From Alistipes sp. (GTDB taxonomy: Bacteria; Bacteroidota; Bacteroidia; Bacteroidales; Rikenellaceae), in contig JAGBUB010000017.1 in NCBI GenBank assembly GCA_017631035.1, positions 1-49,204 of the forward strand: a stretch of 49,204 bases of DNA. The letters are read 5' to 3'. Below the pieces are notes generated by a model, which was not told the origin of the DNA, searched no databases, and saw only the letters and a program-made list of their open reading frames with translations. Position 1 is the stretch's first letter. Each line of letters begins with the position of its first letter. Both the position numbers and the translations under genes were made by a program. Shown piece after piece: positions 31,391-41,040 of the stretch.

Positions 31391-34018
31391 TTACTTCTTA
31401 AAGGCCTCCATACGCTCCTTGATGGCGGCAATCTTTGCCTCGGCGTCGGCCTTCTTGGCACGCTCGGTGGCAACCACCTTCTCGGGCGCTGACGACACGA
31501 AACGCTCGTTAGAGAGCTTCTTCATTACCGATGCGAGGAATCCCTCGAGGTAGTTGAGCTCCTCGCTAAGCTTTGCCATCTCGGCCTCCACGTCGATATT
31601 GTCCTCCATAGGAATGAAGTACTGTGTGGTCTTCACCATAAAGGTCTCGGCTGTGGGGCTCTTGCGCTGTGCTACCGAGATATCCTCAAGGTTACACATC
31701 TTCACAATCACGGCCGCAAGCTCTGCGGGGAAGTTGTCGTCGAGTGTAAAGTTCAGAGTAAGTGTCTGCTTCTGGGGTATGTTCTTTGCCTTGCGGATGC
31801 TACGCACGTTAGAGATAATCTCCTTAACGATACCAAAGCGCATCAACAAGTGCTCATCCACCGCGTTGTTATTGCTAAGCTCGGCATACATAATCGACTC
31901 GCCAGCCTTGCGGGGCTCCAAGTCCTGCCAAATCTCCTCGGTTACGAAAGGCATAAAGGGATGGATGAGGCGCATCAAGATGTCGAAAAAGCGACGTGTA
32001 GCCTCCATCGTAGCACAGTCGATAGGAGTCTGGTAGAAGGGCTTCACAATCTCCAAATACCAGCCGCTGAACTCATCCCAGAAGAGTTTATAGATACGCA
32101 TAAATGCCTCCGAGATACGGTATGATGAGAAGAGATCGTCAACCTCCTTGATAGCCTTGGCAAGAACGCTCTCAAACCACATAATTGCAATCTCGTTGTT
32201 CTTCGACTGCATCTTACTCTCGCTTACCTCCCAACCATTGATAAGACGGTAGGCGTTCCAAATCTTGTTGCCGAAGTTACGACCCTGCTCGCAGAGTGCC
32301 TCGTCGAACATAACATCGTTACCAGCCGACGATGAGAGCATCATAGCTACACGCATACCATCGGCACCATACTGTGCAATCAAATCCAGCGGGTCGGGCG
32401 AGTTACCGAGCTGCTTCGACATCTTACGACCCAACTTATCGCGAACGATACCTGTGAAGTAAACATTCTTGAAGGGGTATGTGCCACGATACTCATAGCC
32501 CGCCATGATCATACGAGCCACCCAGAAGAAGATAATATCGGGACCTGTAACCAGATCGGCTGTGGGGTAGTAGTAGTTGATGTCGGCATTGTCGGGGTTG
32601 CGAATACCGTCGAATACTGAGATGGGCCACAACCACGATGAGAACCAGGTGTCGAGTACATCCTCGTCCTGACGCAGGTCGCTGAGCTGCAGGCTGTCGT
32701 TCTGAGCCTTCTCGCGAGCCTTTACAAGTGCCTCCTCGGCTGTGGGTGCAATCACATAACCACCCTTAGGCAGGTAGTATGCGGGGATACGCTGACCCCA
32801 CCACAACTGACGTGAGATACACCAATCCTTGATGTTCTCCATCCAGTGGCGATATGTGTTCTTATACTTTGCAGGAACAAACTCGATAATGTCGTCCATT
32901 ACGGCCTTTGTTGCGGGAGCAGCAATGTCGGGCATCGACATAAACCACTGCATCGAGAGCTTGGGCTCGATAGCTACACCTGTACGCTCTGAATAACCCA
33001 CGTTATTGGTGTAGGCCTCCACCTTCTCCATCAGGCCTGCTGCCTGCAAGTCGCCCTCGATAACCTTACGGCACTCGAAGCGGTCCATACCAACGTACAT
33101 ACCAACCTTGTCGTTGATAGTACCATCGTCGTTGAAGATATCGATTGTCTCGAGGTTGTACTTCTCGCCGAGCATATAGTCGTTCACATCGTGTGCGGGC
33201 GTTACCTTCAAAGCACCTGTACCGAACTCGATATCTACATACTCATCGCGGATGATGGGCACCGAGCGACCTACCAAGGGAACGATTACACGTGCACCCT
33301 CGGGGATGTCGGCGTAGCGCTCATCGTTGGGGTTAAGGCACACGGCCGTATCGCCGAGAATAGTCTCGGGACGTGTGGTAGCCACGATAAGATAGCGGTC
33401 TGTACCCTCCACCTGATAGCGCAGGTAGTAGAGCTTACCTTGCGACTCCTTGTAGATTACCTCCTCGTCCGAGAGAGCGGTCTTTGCCGAGGGATCCCAG
33501 TTTACCATTCTTACACCACGGTAGATCTTGCCCTTCTCATAGAGGTCGCAGAATACCTTGATAACGCTCTCGGTGCGCGGCTCGTCCATTGTGAAGCAGG
33601 TACGATCCCAGTCGCACGAAGCACCCAGCTTACGCAACTGCTGGAGGATGATACCACCGTGCTTCTCCTTCCACTCCCAGGCGTGCTTGAGGAACTCCTC
33701 GCGAGTAAGGTCAGCCTTGTTGATACCCTCGGCTGCGAGCTTTGCCACAACCTTTGCCTCGGTAGCAATTGACGCGTGGTCGGTACCCGGCACCCAGCAG
33801 GCGTTCTTGCCCTGCTGACGTGCACGACGCATCAATACGTCCTGCAGAGTGTTGTTGAGCATATGACCCATATGCAACATACCCGTTACGTTGGGCGGTG
33901 GAATAACTATCGTGTAGGGCTCGCGAGCATCGGGCTCCGAGTGAAAGAGTTTGTTGTCGATCCAATACTCATACCACTTCGATTCAATCTCTTGCGGTGT
34001 GTACTTATCTGCTACCAT
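31391..34018 (-). CDS. valS: Valine--tRNA ligase
   Basis: 875 residues, the usual length. It charges tRNA-Val in the cytoplasm and has an editing site against threonine. Class I signatures: '[13 protein letters not shown]' (HIGH motif as HMGH, residues 49-52) and '[13 protein letters not shown]' (KMSKS loop at about 532-536). The CP1 editing domain lies around 200-350 ('[15 protein letters not shown]' is its hallmark), the anticodon-binding helices follow 620, and a C-terminal coiled coil (about 805-875, '[20 protein letters not shown]' read as [12 protein letters not shown]) is specific for ValRS. Start ATG at 34018 is the family start. The leader carries a promoter box at 34100-34107 and G/C-rich inverted sequences. 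Confidence 0.97.
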   Translation of the reverse strand: MVADKYTPQEIESKWYEYWIDNKLFHSEPDAREPYTIVIPPPNVTGMLHMGHMLNNTLQDVLMRRARQQGKNACWVPGTDHASIATEAKVVAKLAAEGINKADLTREEFLKHAWEWKEKHGGIILQQLRKLGASCDWDRTCFTMDEPRTESVIKVFCDLYEKGKIYRGVRMVNWDPSAKTALSDEEVIYKESQGKLYYLRYQVEGTDRYLIVATTRPETILGDTAVCLNPNDERYADIPEGARVIVPLVGRSVPIIRDEYVDIEFGTGALKVTPAHDVNDYMLGEKYNLETIDIFNDDGTINDKVGMYVGMDRFECRKVIEGDLQAAGLMEKVEAYTNNVGYSERTGVAIEPKLSMQWFMSMPDIAAPATKAVMDDIIEFVPAKYKNTYRHWMENIKDWCISRQLWWGQRIPAYYLPKGGYVIAPTAEEALVKAREKAQNDSLQLSDLRQDEDVLDTWFSSWLWPISVFDGIRNPDNADINYYYPTADLVTGPDIIFFWVARMIMAGYEYRGTYPFKNVYFTGIVRDKLGRKMSKQLGNSPDPLDLIAQYGADGMRVAMMLSSSAGNDVMFDEALCEQGRNFGNKIWNAYRLINGWEVSESKMQSKNNEIAIMWFESVLAKAIKEVDDLFSSYRISEAFMRIYKLFWDEFSGWYLEIVKPFYQTPIDCATMEATRRFFDILMRLIHPFMPFVTEEIWQDLEPRKAGESIMYAELSNNNAVDEHLLMRFGIVKEIISNVRSIRKAKNIPQKQTLTLNFTLDDNFPAELAAVIVKMCNLEDISVAQRKSPTAETFMVKTTQYFIPMEDNIDVEAEMAKLSEELNYLEGFLASVMKKLSNERFVSSAPEKVVATERAKKADAEAKIAAIKERMEAFKK

Positions 34019-34099
34019 AATCTTGTATTTTGTTTGTTAATTTATTCTCCATTTTGGGTTGTGGACCTACGCCCACGCGCGTAATGCGCATACAACCGA

Positions 34100-34107
34100 C
34101 AAATATA
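34100..34107 (-). promoter_or_regulatory. Candidate -7 box for valS
   Basis: TATATTTG on the minus strand, 82 nt before the valS ATG. The leader between them includes complementary ggttgt/acaacc and gcgc segments that could fold. No exact -33 TTTG is present; the upstream side abuts the terminator of the NhaD gene. Confidence 0.45.
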
Positions 34108-34120
34108 CGAATAAAAAACG

Positions 34121-34162
34121 AAAATAAAAAGGAGACTACCCACCAACCATAGGATAGTCTCC
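34121..34162 (-). terminator. Terminator after the first NhaD-type gene
   Basis: Stem ggagacta (34131-34138) and tagtctcc (34155-34162); on the minus strand the tail reads CCTTTTTATTTTCG. It lies 45 nt after the antiporter stop codon. Confidence 0.85.
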
Positions 34163-34207
34163 CCAAAAAGAGTTCAAAATGCTCTTGTCGCTATATTCAG
34201 CAAAGGT

Positions 34208-35539
34208 TTATATAATCAGTATTGACTCCAAGAAAATCACTACTATACCTGATGCATATCCCAGCAGTGCCATCAGCGAGATATTCTTTAGATACCACGT
34301 AAAATCTATTTTCTCCAAACCCATCGCAACGACACCTGCTGCCGAGCCAATAATTAGGATACTTCCGCCCACGCCAGCGCAGTATGTGAGCAGCAACCAG
34401 AATAACCCGTCGGGCATAAACATTTCAGTGTACGAAGGGTCTGCCGCCGCAGCAATCGATGCTACATCGGCCACGGGATACATACCCATACAAGCCGCAA
34501 CGAGGGGTACATTGTCTATAATCGAGGATAGAACTCCCACTACCGAAGCAATGCTGAATACCTCGTGGATGTTATTGTCGAGAAAGTTTGCCACACTACC
34601 CAATATACCCGCACTCTGCAGTCCCGCCACAGCCATCAATATACCAAGGAAGAATAGGATGGTGGACATATCAATGTTCTTGAGTACCTTCGATACGCGG
34701 TTTTTTACATCCTCCTCGATGTTGTGTTTGCGACCATAAGCCCACTCGGTAGCTACCCATACCGCTCCCAGTGAGAACATCATACCTACATAGGGTGGTA
34801 GTCCCGTAATGCTCTTGAATATAGGCACAAACAGCAAGCCACCAATACCAGTGTATAGCACCGCACGACTAAATCGCTTGCCAATGCCATCGGGCAGGGG
34901 AGTGATGATGGTAGAGTCCGGTAACATTCTATTGCCACGACGCAACATACGGCTGGCTATGAGTAGGGGGATGATTGTTGAAACGATGCAGGGTAATATG
35001 AGGTAAAGAATCAAGCTTTGTGCCGTGACATTGCCTCGCATCCATAGCATAATGGTTGTTACATCGCCTATGGGTGACCACGCGCCGCCGCTATTGGCGG
35101 CTATGATTATCACACCCACGAATATCCAACGATCGCGAGTCTCGGGGATTAGTCGGCGAAGCATCATAATCATAATAATGGTGGTGGTCATATTGTCTAA
35201 TACGGCCGACATGAAGAATGTAATGAGGGCAAGCAACCACATAAGTGTTAGTTTGTTGCGTGTAGTTATGCGGTCGGTTATTATGCTGAAACCTCCGTGC
35301 GTGTCAATCAAATCGACAATAGTCATTGCGCCGATCAGGAAGATTAGGGTTTCGCACGTCAAGCCTAGGTGTTCTAGTAGCTCGTTTCCCGTCTCAGGGT
35401 TGCCCGAGAGCAGACTGTATGTTGTCCAAATGGCTCCAAAAAGAACGAGCGCTGAGGCGGCTTTATCTATCTTTATTTTGTGCTCCAGGGCAATACAGAT
35501 ATATCCGATTGCGAAGAGCACAATCATTGCTGTAATCAT
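34208..35539 (-). CDS. nhaD: Sodium:proton antiporter, NhaD family
   Basis: 443 residues, about 12-13 membrane helices of the ion-transporter (IT) superfamily. The NhaD signatures are clear: 'MSAVLDNMTTTIIMIMMLRR' (seen as SAVLDNMTTTI), 'AANSGGAWSPIGDVTTIMLW' and the mirrored C-terminal 'SIIDNVPLVAACMGMYP' plus 'GGSILIIGSAAGVVAMG'. NhaD exchanges Na+ or Li+ for protons, mostly at alkaline pH. It lies downstream of a small secreted protein and a second NhaD-like gene in the same direction, but a hairpin with six U residues (35553-35630) sits between that group and its ATG, so it is probably regulated separately. Confidence 0.92.
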   Translation of the reverse strand: MITAMIVLFAIGYICIALEHKIKIDKAASALVLFGAIWTTYSLLSGNPETGNELLEHLGLTCETLIFLIGAMTIVDLIDTHGGFSIITDRITTRNKLTLMWLLALITFFMSAVLDNMTTTIIMIMMLRRLIPETRDRWIFVGVIIIAANSGGAWSPIGDVTTIMLWMRGNVTAQSLILYLILPCIVSTIIPLLIASRMLRRGNRMLPDSTIITPLPDGIGKRFSRAVLYTGIGGLLFVPIFKSITGLPPYVGMMFSLGAVWVATEWAYGRKHNIEEDVKNRVSKVLKNIDMSTILFFLGILMAVAGLQSAGILGSVANFLDNNIHEVFSIASVVGVLSSIIDNVPLVAACMGMYPVADVASIAAAADPSYTEMFMPDGLFWLLLTYCAGVGGSILIIGSAAGVVAMGLEKIDFTWYLKNISLMALLGYASGIVVIFLESILII

Positions 35540-35552
35540 TGTTGTAAAGGTT

Positions 35553-35630
35553 AAAAAAGGCTTGCCGCCAAGGAAATAAAGAGGGAAAATAAAAACAATG
35601 CATCAAAATAACTGCATTTGACGGCAAGCC
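35553..35630 (-). promoter_or_regulatory. Terminator-like leader hairpin in front of nhaD (candidate attenuator)
   Basis: Perfect 9-bp repeat: cggcaagcc (35622-35630) and ggcttgccg (35559-35567), separated by 54 nt that hold a second, smaller hairpin (CAAATGCA with TGCATTG on the minus strand). The outer stem is followed at once by six T on the minus strand (35558-35553) and then, 13 nt later, the nhaD ATG. A TAATTTCG box just upstream resembles a weak promoter. The layout is that of an RNA attenuator or riboswitch expression platform. Confidence 0.5.
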
Positions 35631-35665
35631 GAAATTATTATCGACTATAGTGCCAACGCACAATG

Positions 35666-35692
35666 CTCACACTCTTGTTCGGGGAGTGTGAG
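35666..35692 (-). terminator. Hairpin after the small secreted protein gene
   Basis: Perfect 9-bp stem ctcacactc (35666-35674) and gagtgtgag (35684-35692) with a 9-nt loop, 22 nt after the small gene's stop codon. No T run follows, so it may stabilise the mRNA end rather than terminate transcription. Confidence 0.45.
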
Positions 35693-35714
35693 TCGTATGT
35701 CTAGATGCTGATAG

Positions 35715-36104
35715 TTAAATGATTATATGCCGCAGGGCATAGATGTAGTAGTCGGTAGCACGCTGATTGTGCGACTCACCTGCGGTGTGATGTGCAATGT
35801 AAGCCTTTTGGCAGAGCCACTGTTGATGCTCGGCCATATTGTGCAGGTGGTTGTGTGATGATGCGGTGTCCTTTGATGAGTGGTGCTTTGTGCTGTTTGT
35901 CTGCGATAGACATTCGCTGAAGTTTTCGCTTTGTTGCAGGGCAAAACTATCGGGGCGAGAATCCAAATTGGCATCTTCCTCTTGCTCGTCGATATAGTAT
36001 TGCGCGATTGCAACTTTTGTGGGTTCGAGAGCGGCAACACGAGTTGCGAGCGATGCAATATTACACACCACTATCAGAAACAATATGCCCCACAATTTTC
36101 TCAT
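35715..36104 (-). CDS. Small secreted protein of unknown function
   Basis: 129 residues with a convincing signal peptide (MRKLWGILFLIVVCNIASLA). The mature part is polar, rich in Ser, His and Gln ('NSTKHHSSKDTASSHNHLH'), and ends in an aromatic/basic tail 'ATDYYIYALRHIII'. The tail resembles that of the secreted protein at 5537-5917. His-rich character could mean metal binding, but no motif is defined. It lies between two NhaD-type antiporter genes, after a terminator (36125-36155) and before two hairpins, so it may be its own short transcript. No family recognised. Confidence 0.6.
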   Translation of the reverse strand: MRKLWGILFLIVVCNIASLATRVAALEPTKVAIAQYYIDEQEEDANLDSRPDSFALQQSENFSECLSQTNSTKHHSSKDTASSHNHLHNMAEHQQWLCQKAYIAHHTAGESHNQRATDYYIYALRHIII

Positions 36105-36124
36105 AATACCTCAGCAAAGGTAAA

Positions 36125-36155
36125 ACAAAAAAGCCACCGTTGTTATAACGATGGC
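36125..36155 (-). terminator. Terminator after the second NhaD-type gene
   Basis: On the minus strand GCCATCGTT (36155-36147) pairs with AACGGTGGC (36141-36133), including one G-U pair, followed by TTTTTTGTTTT. It starts 26 nt after the antiporter stop codon. Confidence 0.85.
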
Positions 36156-36181
36156 CTAATTTTTTTATCATTTTGTTCCCA

Positions 36182-37483
36182 TTACAGGAAAATAAGCTGC
36201 GCAATGATGTAGACGGGCAACAGAATCACGAGCGAGAACTTAATCATATAACCGAAGAAACTTGGCATATTCACACCCGACTGCTCGGCAATAGCCTTGA
36301 CCATAAAGTTGGGGCCATTTCCGATGTATGTCATCGCACCAAAGAATACCGAACCAAGAGCGATGGCACGCAACAGCATTGCATCAATACCAGCCTCCAG
36401 CACAGCACCCGACGCTGTAGGCAGACCCTGTGCTACGGTGTGGAATGCTACAGCCGTAGGTGAGTTGTCGAGGAATGCCGAGAGGAATCCCGATGCGTAG
36501 AAGAACTGCCATGGCTTTGTCAGACCCAACTCAGCTGCGTGTGCGTTCAGGTATATCAAGGCAGGGGTCATCGTTACGAAAATTCCGATAAAGAGGTAGG
36601 CCACCTCAATGATAGGCTCCCACGAGTATTTGTTATCCTTGCGTATTGACTTTTTAGTTGTAAGCCAAGATGTTATGCCGATTACCAAAAGTACAATTTC
36701 ACGTAGGAAACGTATATATAAAGGCGAATGGTGGTCGCCCATTGCGGGGATGTACGAGGGGTTGAGGAACGACACCGAGAGGATGATACCCACCAGATAG
36801 AGGATGTTGATTTTACCCGTTACGGTGATGGGTCGCTTCTCGTGTACGTCGGCCATAATGTTCACAGTCTCCTCCTTGCGGTAGTATACAAACTGGTCGA
36901 TGAGCAGATAAAGTGCGAGCAGAATCACACCCACGAATAACCACTCGGGCGCCAGGTGCATAAACCAGCCAAACTCGGCACCACGCAGATACAGAAGGAA
37001 CAATGGGGGATCACCCAGTGGTGTCAATACACCACCGCAGTTAGCCACCAAAGCGATGAAAAAGAGAATGGTATGTACCTTGTACTTACGCTGTTGGTTA
37101 ATCTCCAGCAGCAGACGGATGGTGAGCATAGCAGCGCCCGTTGTGCCGATGAACGAGGCCAGCAGGAAGCCCATAGCCATAATGATTGTGTTGTTGATTG
37201 GTCGAGCCTGAATATCGCCACAAATGTGTATTCCGCCTGTGACGACAAACAACGCTCCGAGCAGCACGATAAAGGGTACATAATCGTACAAAATCTGATG
37301 CTCGAGATTGTGTCCCATTCCGTTTGCTATGAGGTAGATACCCGCAGGCAGAGCCAGCAGAATTGAGACATAGAGTTTGTGGGTATTACTCTCCCACCAG
37401 TGCTCGGCCAGAAGCGGAAGCACGGCAATGCTCAACAACATTAGAGCAAAGGGGATAAGTGCCCATAATTCAATTTGATGCAT
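36182..37483 (-). CDS. Sodium:proton antiporter, NhaD-like / CitMHS_2 family
   Basis: 433 residues, about 11-12 helices of the ion-transporter superfamily, distinct from the NhaD at 34208. Signatures: 'TTGAAMLTIRLLLEINQQRK' (read as GAAMLTIRLLLEIN), 'VANCGGVLTPLGDPPLFLLYL', 'FLSAFLDNSPTAVAFHTVA' and 'MTYIGNGPNFMVKAIAEQSG'. This is the family annotated as sodium:proton antiporter or putative citrate transporter in Bacteroidota and Chlamydiae; Na+/H+ exchange is the likelier role but has not been shown for this branch as far as I know. The ATG at 37483 is chosen because the frame upstream (18 codons) reads through a T/A-rich promoter-like region. A terminator follows. Confidence 0.88.
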   Translation of the reverse strand: MHQIELWALIPFALMLLSIAVLPLLAEHWWESNTHKLYVSILLALPAGIYLIANGMGHNLEHQILYDYVPFIVLLGALFVVTGGIHICGDIQARPINNTIIMAMGFLLASFIGTTGAAMLTIRLLLEINQQRKYKVHTILFFIALVANCGGVLTPLGDPPLFLLYLRGAEFGWFMHLAPEWLFVGVILLALYLLIDQFVYYRKEETVNIMADVHEKRPITVTGKINILYLVGIILSVSFLNPSYIPAMGDHHSPLYIRFLREIVLLVIGITSWLTTKKSIRKDNKYSWEPIIEVAYLFIGIFVTMTPALIYLNAHAAELGLTKPWQFFYASGFLSAFLDNSPTAVAFHTVAQGLPTASGAVLEAGIDAMLLRAIALGSVFFGAMTYIGNGPNFMVKAIAEQSGVNMPSFFGYMIKFSLVILLPVYIIAQLIFL

Positions 37484-37839
37484 AAAGTATTGTTTTGATT
37501 TTCCGGTGCGAAAATACAAAAAAAAGTTGAATTTCAAGCCACCTCACCACCGAAAATAAGGATTTATTAATACTGCATTTGGCTCCAAGAATGGGGGGTA
37601 ATACGTTTGGTTTTTGTCTATCTTCATTTGGTTTGGGTGTGCGATTTTGGGGTAGTTGATTTAGAGGAGTAGGTGAGTGGGGTTATGTTGTTATTTGTTA
37701 GGCGCTTACTATGCTGATGTGCGTTTTGTGCTTTTACGTGCGCTCGCGCCCGGGCGAACCAATTTATTAACAATCTATCGTCAATGTATGGTGCGATGGA
37801 TATTTTTTATTACATTTGCAATCGTGAAAATGTGTAAAT
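37484..37839. other. 356-bp divergent intergenic region between the NhaD-like gene and lon
   Basis: No gene, tRNA or clear terminator is visible. The right end carries the lon promoter box (37811-37818); the left end has TATTTTCG on the minus strand, a one-mismatch -7 box for the antiporter. In between are three copies of a TTTGG-containing word (near 37584, 37610 and 37628), a G-rich stretch, and a short GC palindrome cgcccgggcg near 37747-37756. No heat-shock inverted repeat (CIRCE) was found in front of lon. Confidence 0.5.
37811..37818 (+). promoter_or_regulatory. Candidate -7 box for lon
   Basis: TACATTTG matches TAnnTTTG, 22 nt before the lon ATG. No exact -33 TTTG is seen. It may drive the whole lon-to-HhH gene run, as no terminator interrupts it. 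Confidence 0.5.
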
Positions 37840-40260
37840 ATGAGTGAAAAGAAAAATATTGAATTGACAGATTTGGAGGCCTTGCCTGATTTGCTCGATG
37901 GCAGACATCAGGTGGTGCCCATCATTACTAGTGGCGACGACATTGTCGAGGATGTAACCATCCCCGAGTCGCTGCCCATCCTCTCGTTGCGTAGTTCGGT
38001 TCTCTTCCCGGGAGCCATCACACCCATCACCGTAGGTCGCGAGAAGAGTATCAAGCTCGTTCGCGATGTCTACGCCTCAAGTTCTCTGCTGGGTGCCGTG
38101 TTGCAGCGCGAGACCGAGGTCGAAGTACCCAAGCCCGACCATATGTACAAGGTGGGTACTGCGGCTCGCATTATCAAGATTTTGGAGATGCCCAACGGCA
38201 ACCTCACTGTCATCCTCAGCGGTCTTGAAAAGATTGAGGTTGGTGAATATCTGCAGTCGGAGCCTTACCTTAAGGCTACCGTTCGCACCATTCGCGACTC
38301 GCAGCCCGATGCGGGAAATGTGGAGTTTCAGGCTTTGGTGGATTCGGTGCGTGAGGTGTCGCTTAACATAATCAACATCTCTTCGTCGATGCCCAAGGAG
38401 GCAGTCTTTGCATTGAAAAATATCGACTCACCACGTGGCTTGATTAATTTCGTTTGCTCGAATATGGACTTCTCGGACGAGGATCGTCAGGCTCTGCTCG
38501 AGGCTCCCGGTTTGTTGGCCCGCTCGCGTAAGTTGCTTGAGATTTTGGTGCGTGAGCAGCAGTTGGCCGAGCTCAAGAACGAGATTCAGGAGAAGGTTAA
38601 GCAGGAGATTGACAAGCAGCAGCGCGACTACTACCTGCAGCAGCAGATGCGTACCATTCAGGATGAATTGGGTGATACGTCGGATGCCGAGATTGACCAG
38701 ATGCGTGAGGCAGCCAAGAAAAAGAATTGGCCCAAGGAGGTGGGTGAGATTTTCGAGAAGGAGCTCTCGAAGGTTGAGCGCCTGAACCCTGCCGTGGCGG
38801 AGTACTCGGTGCAGATGACCTACCTTCAGCTTATGCTTGAGTTGCCCTGGAACGATGTAACCAAGGATAACCTCGACCTAGAGTGTGCACGTCAGCAGTT
38901 GGATGGTGACCACTTTGGTCTGGAGGAGGTCAAGGATCGTATTTTGGAGCATCTGGCCGTTATCAAGCTCAAGGGTGATTTGAAGTCGCCCATCTTGTGC
39001 CTGTATGGACCTCCGGGAGTGGGTAAGACCTCGCTCGGTCGTTCGGTGGCTACGGCTTTGGGACGTAAGTTTGGTCGCATTTCGCTCGGTGGTCTGCACG
39101 ATGAGAGCGAGATTCGCGGTCACCGCCGCACCTATATCGGCGCTATGCCTGGCCGAATCATTCAGACTATCAAACGTTGTGGCTCATCAAATCCCGTCAT
39201 CATTCTCGATGAGGTTGATAAGATAACAGTGAGCAACCACGGTGACCCCTCATCAGCTCTGTTGGAGGTGTTGGACCCCGAGCAGAACACAACATTCCAC
39301 GATAACTACCTCGATACGGAGTACGACCTTTCGAAGGTGTTGTTCATCGCTACGGCTAACGACATCAGCGCCATCAACCCCGCATTGCGTGACCGTATGG
39401 AGATGATTAACATTCCTGGCTACATCCTTGAGGATAAGATACAGATTGCCGAGCAGCACTTGGTGCGCAAGCAGTGCGAGGCTCACGGCGTGAAGGAGCA
39501 GGAGTTGGTGCTTTCAACCCAGATTATGGAGCAGATTATTGCCGACTACACTCGCGAGTCGGGTGTTCGTTCGCTCGATAAGCACATCGCAAAGATTGCC
39601 CGAGCCCGAGCCAAGCAGATTGCCTTCGAGGAGGCCTTTGCCCCCGAACTCTCGGCCAAGGATGTTGAGAAGATTTTGGGCAAACCCAAGTTCCGCAACG
39701 ATGAGTATGAGATTGCCGGTATGGTGGGTGTAGTAACAGGTCTTGCGTGGACATCGGTAGGTGGCGATATACTTTACATTGAGTCAGTACTCACACCTGG
39801 TAAGGGTGCTTTGAACCTCACAGGTAATCTGGGTGATGTGATGAAGGAGTCGGCCACCATCGGTTATGAGTGGGTGCAGGCTCACCACGAGGAGTTGGGC
39901 ATTACAGTGGAGACCTTCGAGAAGAAGAATCTCAATATTCACGTTCCCGAGGGTGCTATTCCCAAGGATGGCCCTTCGGCAGGTATTACTATGGTTACCT
40001 CTATAGTGTCTACTCTTACAGGTCGTCAGGTCAAGGAGCGTATTGCTATGACAGGCGAGATGACGCTGCGTGGTCGCGTGATGCCCGTGGGAGGTATTAA
40101 GGAGAAGATTTTGGCTGCCAAGCGTGCAGGTATTACCGAGCTTATCTTGTGTGAGGACAACCGCAAGGATGTCGAGGAGATTAAGGCTGACTATGTTGCT
40201 GGTCTTTCGTTCCACTATGTTAAGCGCATCGAGGAGGTACTTGCGTTGGCATTGAAATAA
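37840..40260 (+). CDS. lon: ATP-dependent protease Lon (LonA)
   Basis: 806 residues, standard LonA. It unfolds and degrades damaged and regulatory proteins in the cytoplasm. Order: N-terminal substrate-binding domain (about 45-240, '[18 protein letters not shown]' read as [14 protein letters not shown]), a coiled-coil region (240-310), the AAA+ module with Walker A 'GPPGVGKT' (390-397) and Walker B 'VIILDEVD' (453-460), and the protease domain with the Ser713 ('PKDGPSAGI') and Lys756 ('[14 protein letters not shown]') dyad, spaced 43 residues as in E. coli Lon. It starts a long same-strand gene run, 9 nt before kdsB. Confidence 0.97.
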   Translation: MSEKKNIELTDLEALPDLLDGRHQVVPIITSGDDIVEDVTIPESLPILSLRSSVLFPGAITPITVGREKSIKLVRDVYASSSLLGAVLQRETEVEVPKPDHMYKVGTAARIIKILEMPNGNLTVILSGLEKIEVGEYLQSEPYLKATVRTIRDSQPDAGNVEFQALVDSVREVSLNIINISSSMPKEAVFALKNIDSPRGLINFVCSNMDFSDEDRQALLEAPGLLARSRKLLEILVREQQLAELKNEIQEKVKQEIDKQQRDYYLQQQMRTIQDELGDTSDAEIDQMREAAKKKNWPKEVGEIFEKELSKVERLNPAVAEYSVQMTYLQLMLELPWNDVTKDNLDLECARQQLDGDHFGLEEVKDRILEHLAVIKLKGDLKSPILCLYGPPGVGKTSLGRSVATALGRKFGRISLGGLHDESEIRGHRRTYIGAMPGRIIQTIKRCGSSNPVIILDEVDKITVSNHGDPSSALLEVLDPEQNTTFHDNYLDTEYDLSKVLFIATANDISAINPALRDRMEMINIPGYILEDKIQIAEQHLVRKQCEAHGVKEQELVLSTQIMEQIIADYTRESGVRSLDKHIAKIARARAKQIAFEEAFAPELSAKDVEKILGKPKFRNDEYEIAGMVGVVTGLAWTSVGGDILYIESVLTPGKGALNLTGNLGDVMKESATIGYEWVQAHHEELGITVETFEKKNLNIHVPEGAIPKDGPSAGITMVTSIVSTLTGRQVKERIAMTGEMTLRGRVMPVGGIKEKILAAKRAGITELILCEDNRKDVEEIKADYVAGLSFHYVKRIEEVLALALK

Positions 40261-40269
40261 GAATAGCAT

Positions 40270-41034
40270 ATGAAACCATTGAAATTTATAGTCATCATTC
40301 CCGCACGTTACGCCTCTACGCGTTTTCCTGCTAAGCCGTTGGCACTGCTCGGTGGCAAGCCCGTCATCGAGCGCGTTTATGAGCAGGTAAAGGGTGTAGT
40401 TGAGCGTGTTGTGGTTGCTACCGATGACGAGCGCATCTATCAGGCTGTTGAGGCCTTCGGTGGCGAGGTTGTTATGACCTCTACTGAGCATCGTAGCGGT
40501 ACTGATCGTTGCTGGGAGGCTTACCAGAAGGTAGGTCAGCAGTACGACGTTGTAATCAACGTGCAGGGCGACGAACCCTTCATTGCCCACTCGCAGTTGC
40601 GTGCCATTATGGCTTGCTTCGAGGATGAGGCAACCGACATTGCTACGCTGGTAAAACCCTTTGCCGAGGAGGATGGTCTTGCAGCGCTGGAGAATCCCAA
40701 TTCGCCCAAGGTGGTGCTCGACGCCGCTTCGCGTGCAATCTACTTCTCGCGTTCGGTTATTCCTTACTTGCGTGGTGTGGAGCGTAGTGAGTGGCTCAAG
40801 GAGCATACATTCTATAAACATATAGGTATGTACGCCTTCCGTGCCGATGTGCTGCGAGAGATTACAGCATTACCCCAGTCTACACTCGAGAAGGCCGAGT
40901 CGTTGGAGCAGCTTCGCTGGCTGGAGAATGGCTATAAGATTGGTGTAGGCATCTCGGATGTTGAGACCGTAGGCATCGACACCCCCGAGGATTTGGAGCG
41001 TGCCGAGGAGTTTTTGAAAACCAGAAAAGGATAA
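40270..41034 (+). CDS. kdsB: 3-deoxy-manno-octulosonate cytidylyltransferase (CMP-Kdo synthetase)
   Basis: 254 residues. KdsB activates Kdo as CMP-Kdo for addition to lipid A in the cytoplasm. Signatures: '[17 protein letters not shown]' (8-24), '[10 protein letters not shown]', '[14 protein letters not shown]' (CTP and Kdo contacts) and 'NVQGDEPFI' (about 97-105), plus '[16 protein letters not shown]' and '[13 protein letters not shown]' near the end. It is 9 nt after lon and 6 nt before kdsA. Confidence 0.97.
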   Translation: MKPLKFIVIIPARYASTRFPAKPLALLGGKPVIERVYEQVKGVVERVVVATDDERIYQAVEAFGGEVVMTSTEHRSGTDRCWEAYQKVGQQYDVVINVQGDEPFIAHSQLRAIMACFEDEATDIATLVKPFAEEDGLAALENPNSPKVVLDAASRAIYFSRSVIPYLRGVERSEWLKEHTFYKHIGMYAFRADVLREITALPQSTLEKAESLEQLRWLENGYKIGVGISDVETVGIDTPEDLERAEEFLKTRKG

Positions 41035-41040
41035 AATTAT

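Noticed and set aside
35931..36212. 93-residue plus-strand frame overlapping the small secreted protein gene
   Set aside because: It runs through the terminator at 36125-36155 and lacks a plausible signal or domain; the minus-strand frame with a signal peptide is the better gene.
37538..37839. Possible small RNA or tRNA gene upstream of lon
   Set aside because: No cloverleaf, no terminator and no conserved motif could be found; only a promoter box and repeated short words.
39784..40821. 345-residue open frame on the minus strand
   Set aside because: It lies entirely opposite lon and kdsB, whose products are certain; its sequence is low-complexity with no domain. It is an antisense shadow caused by codon bias.
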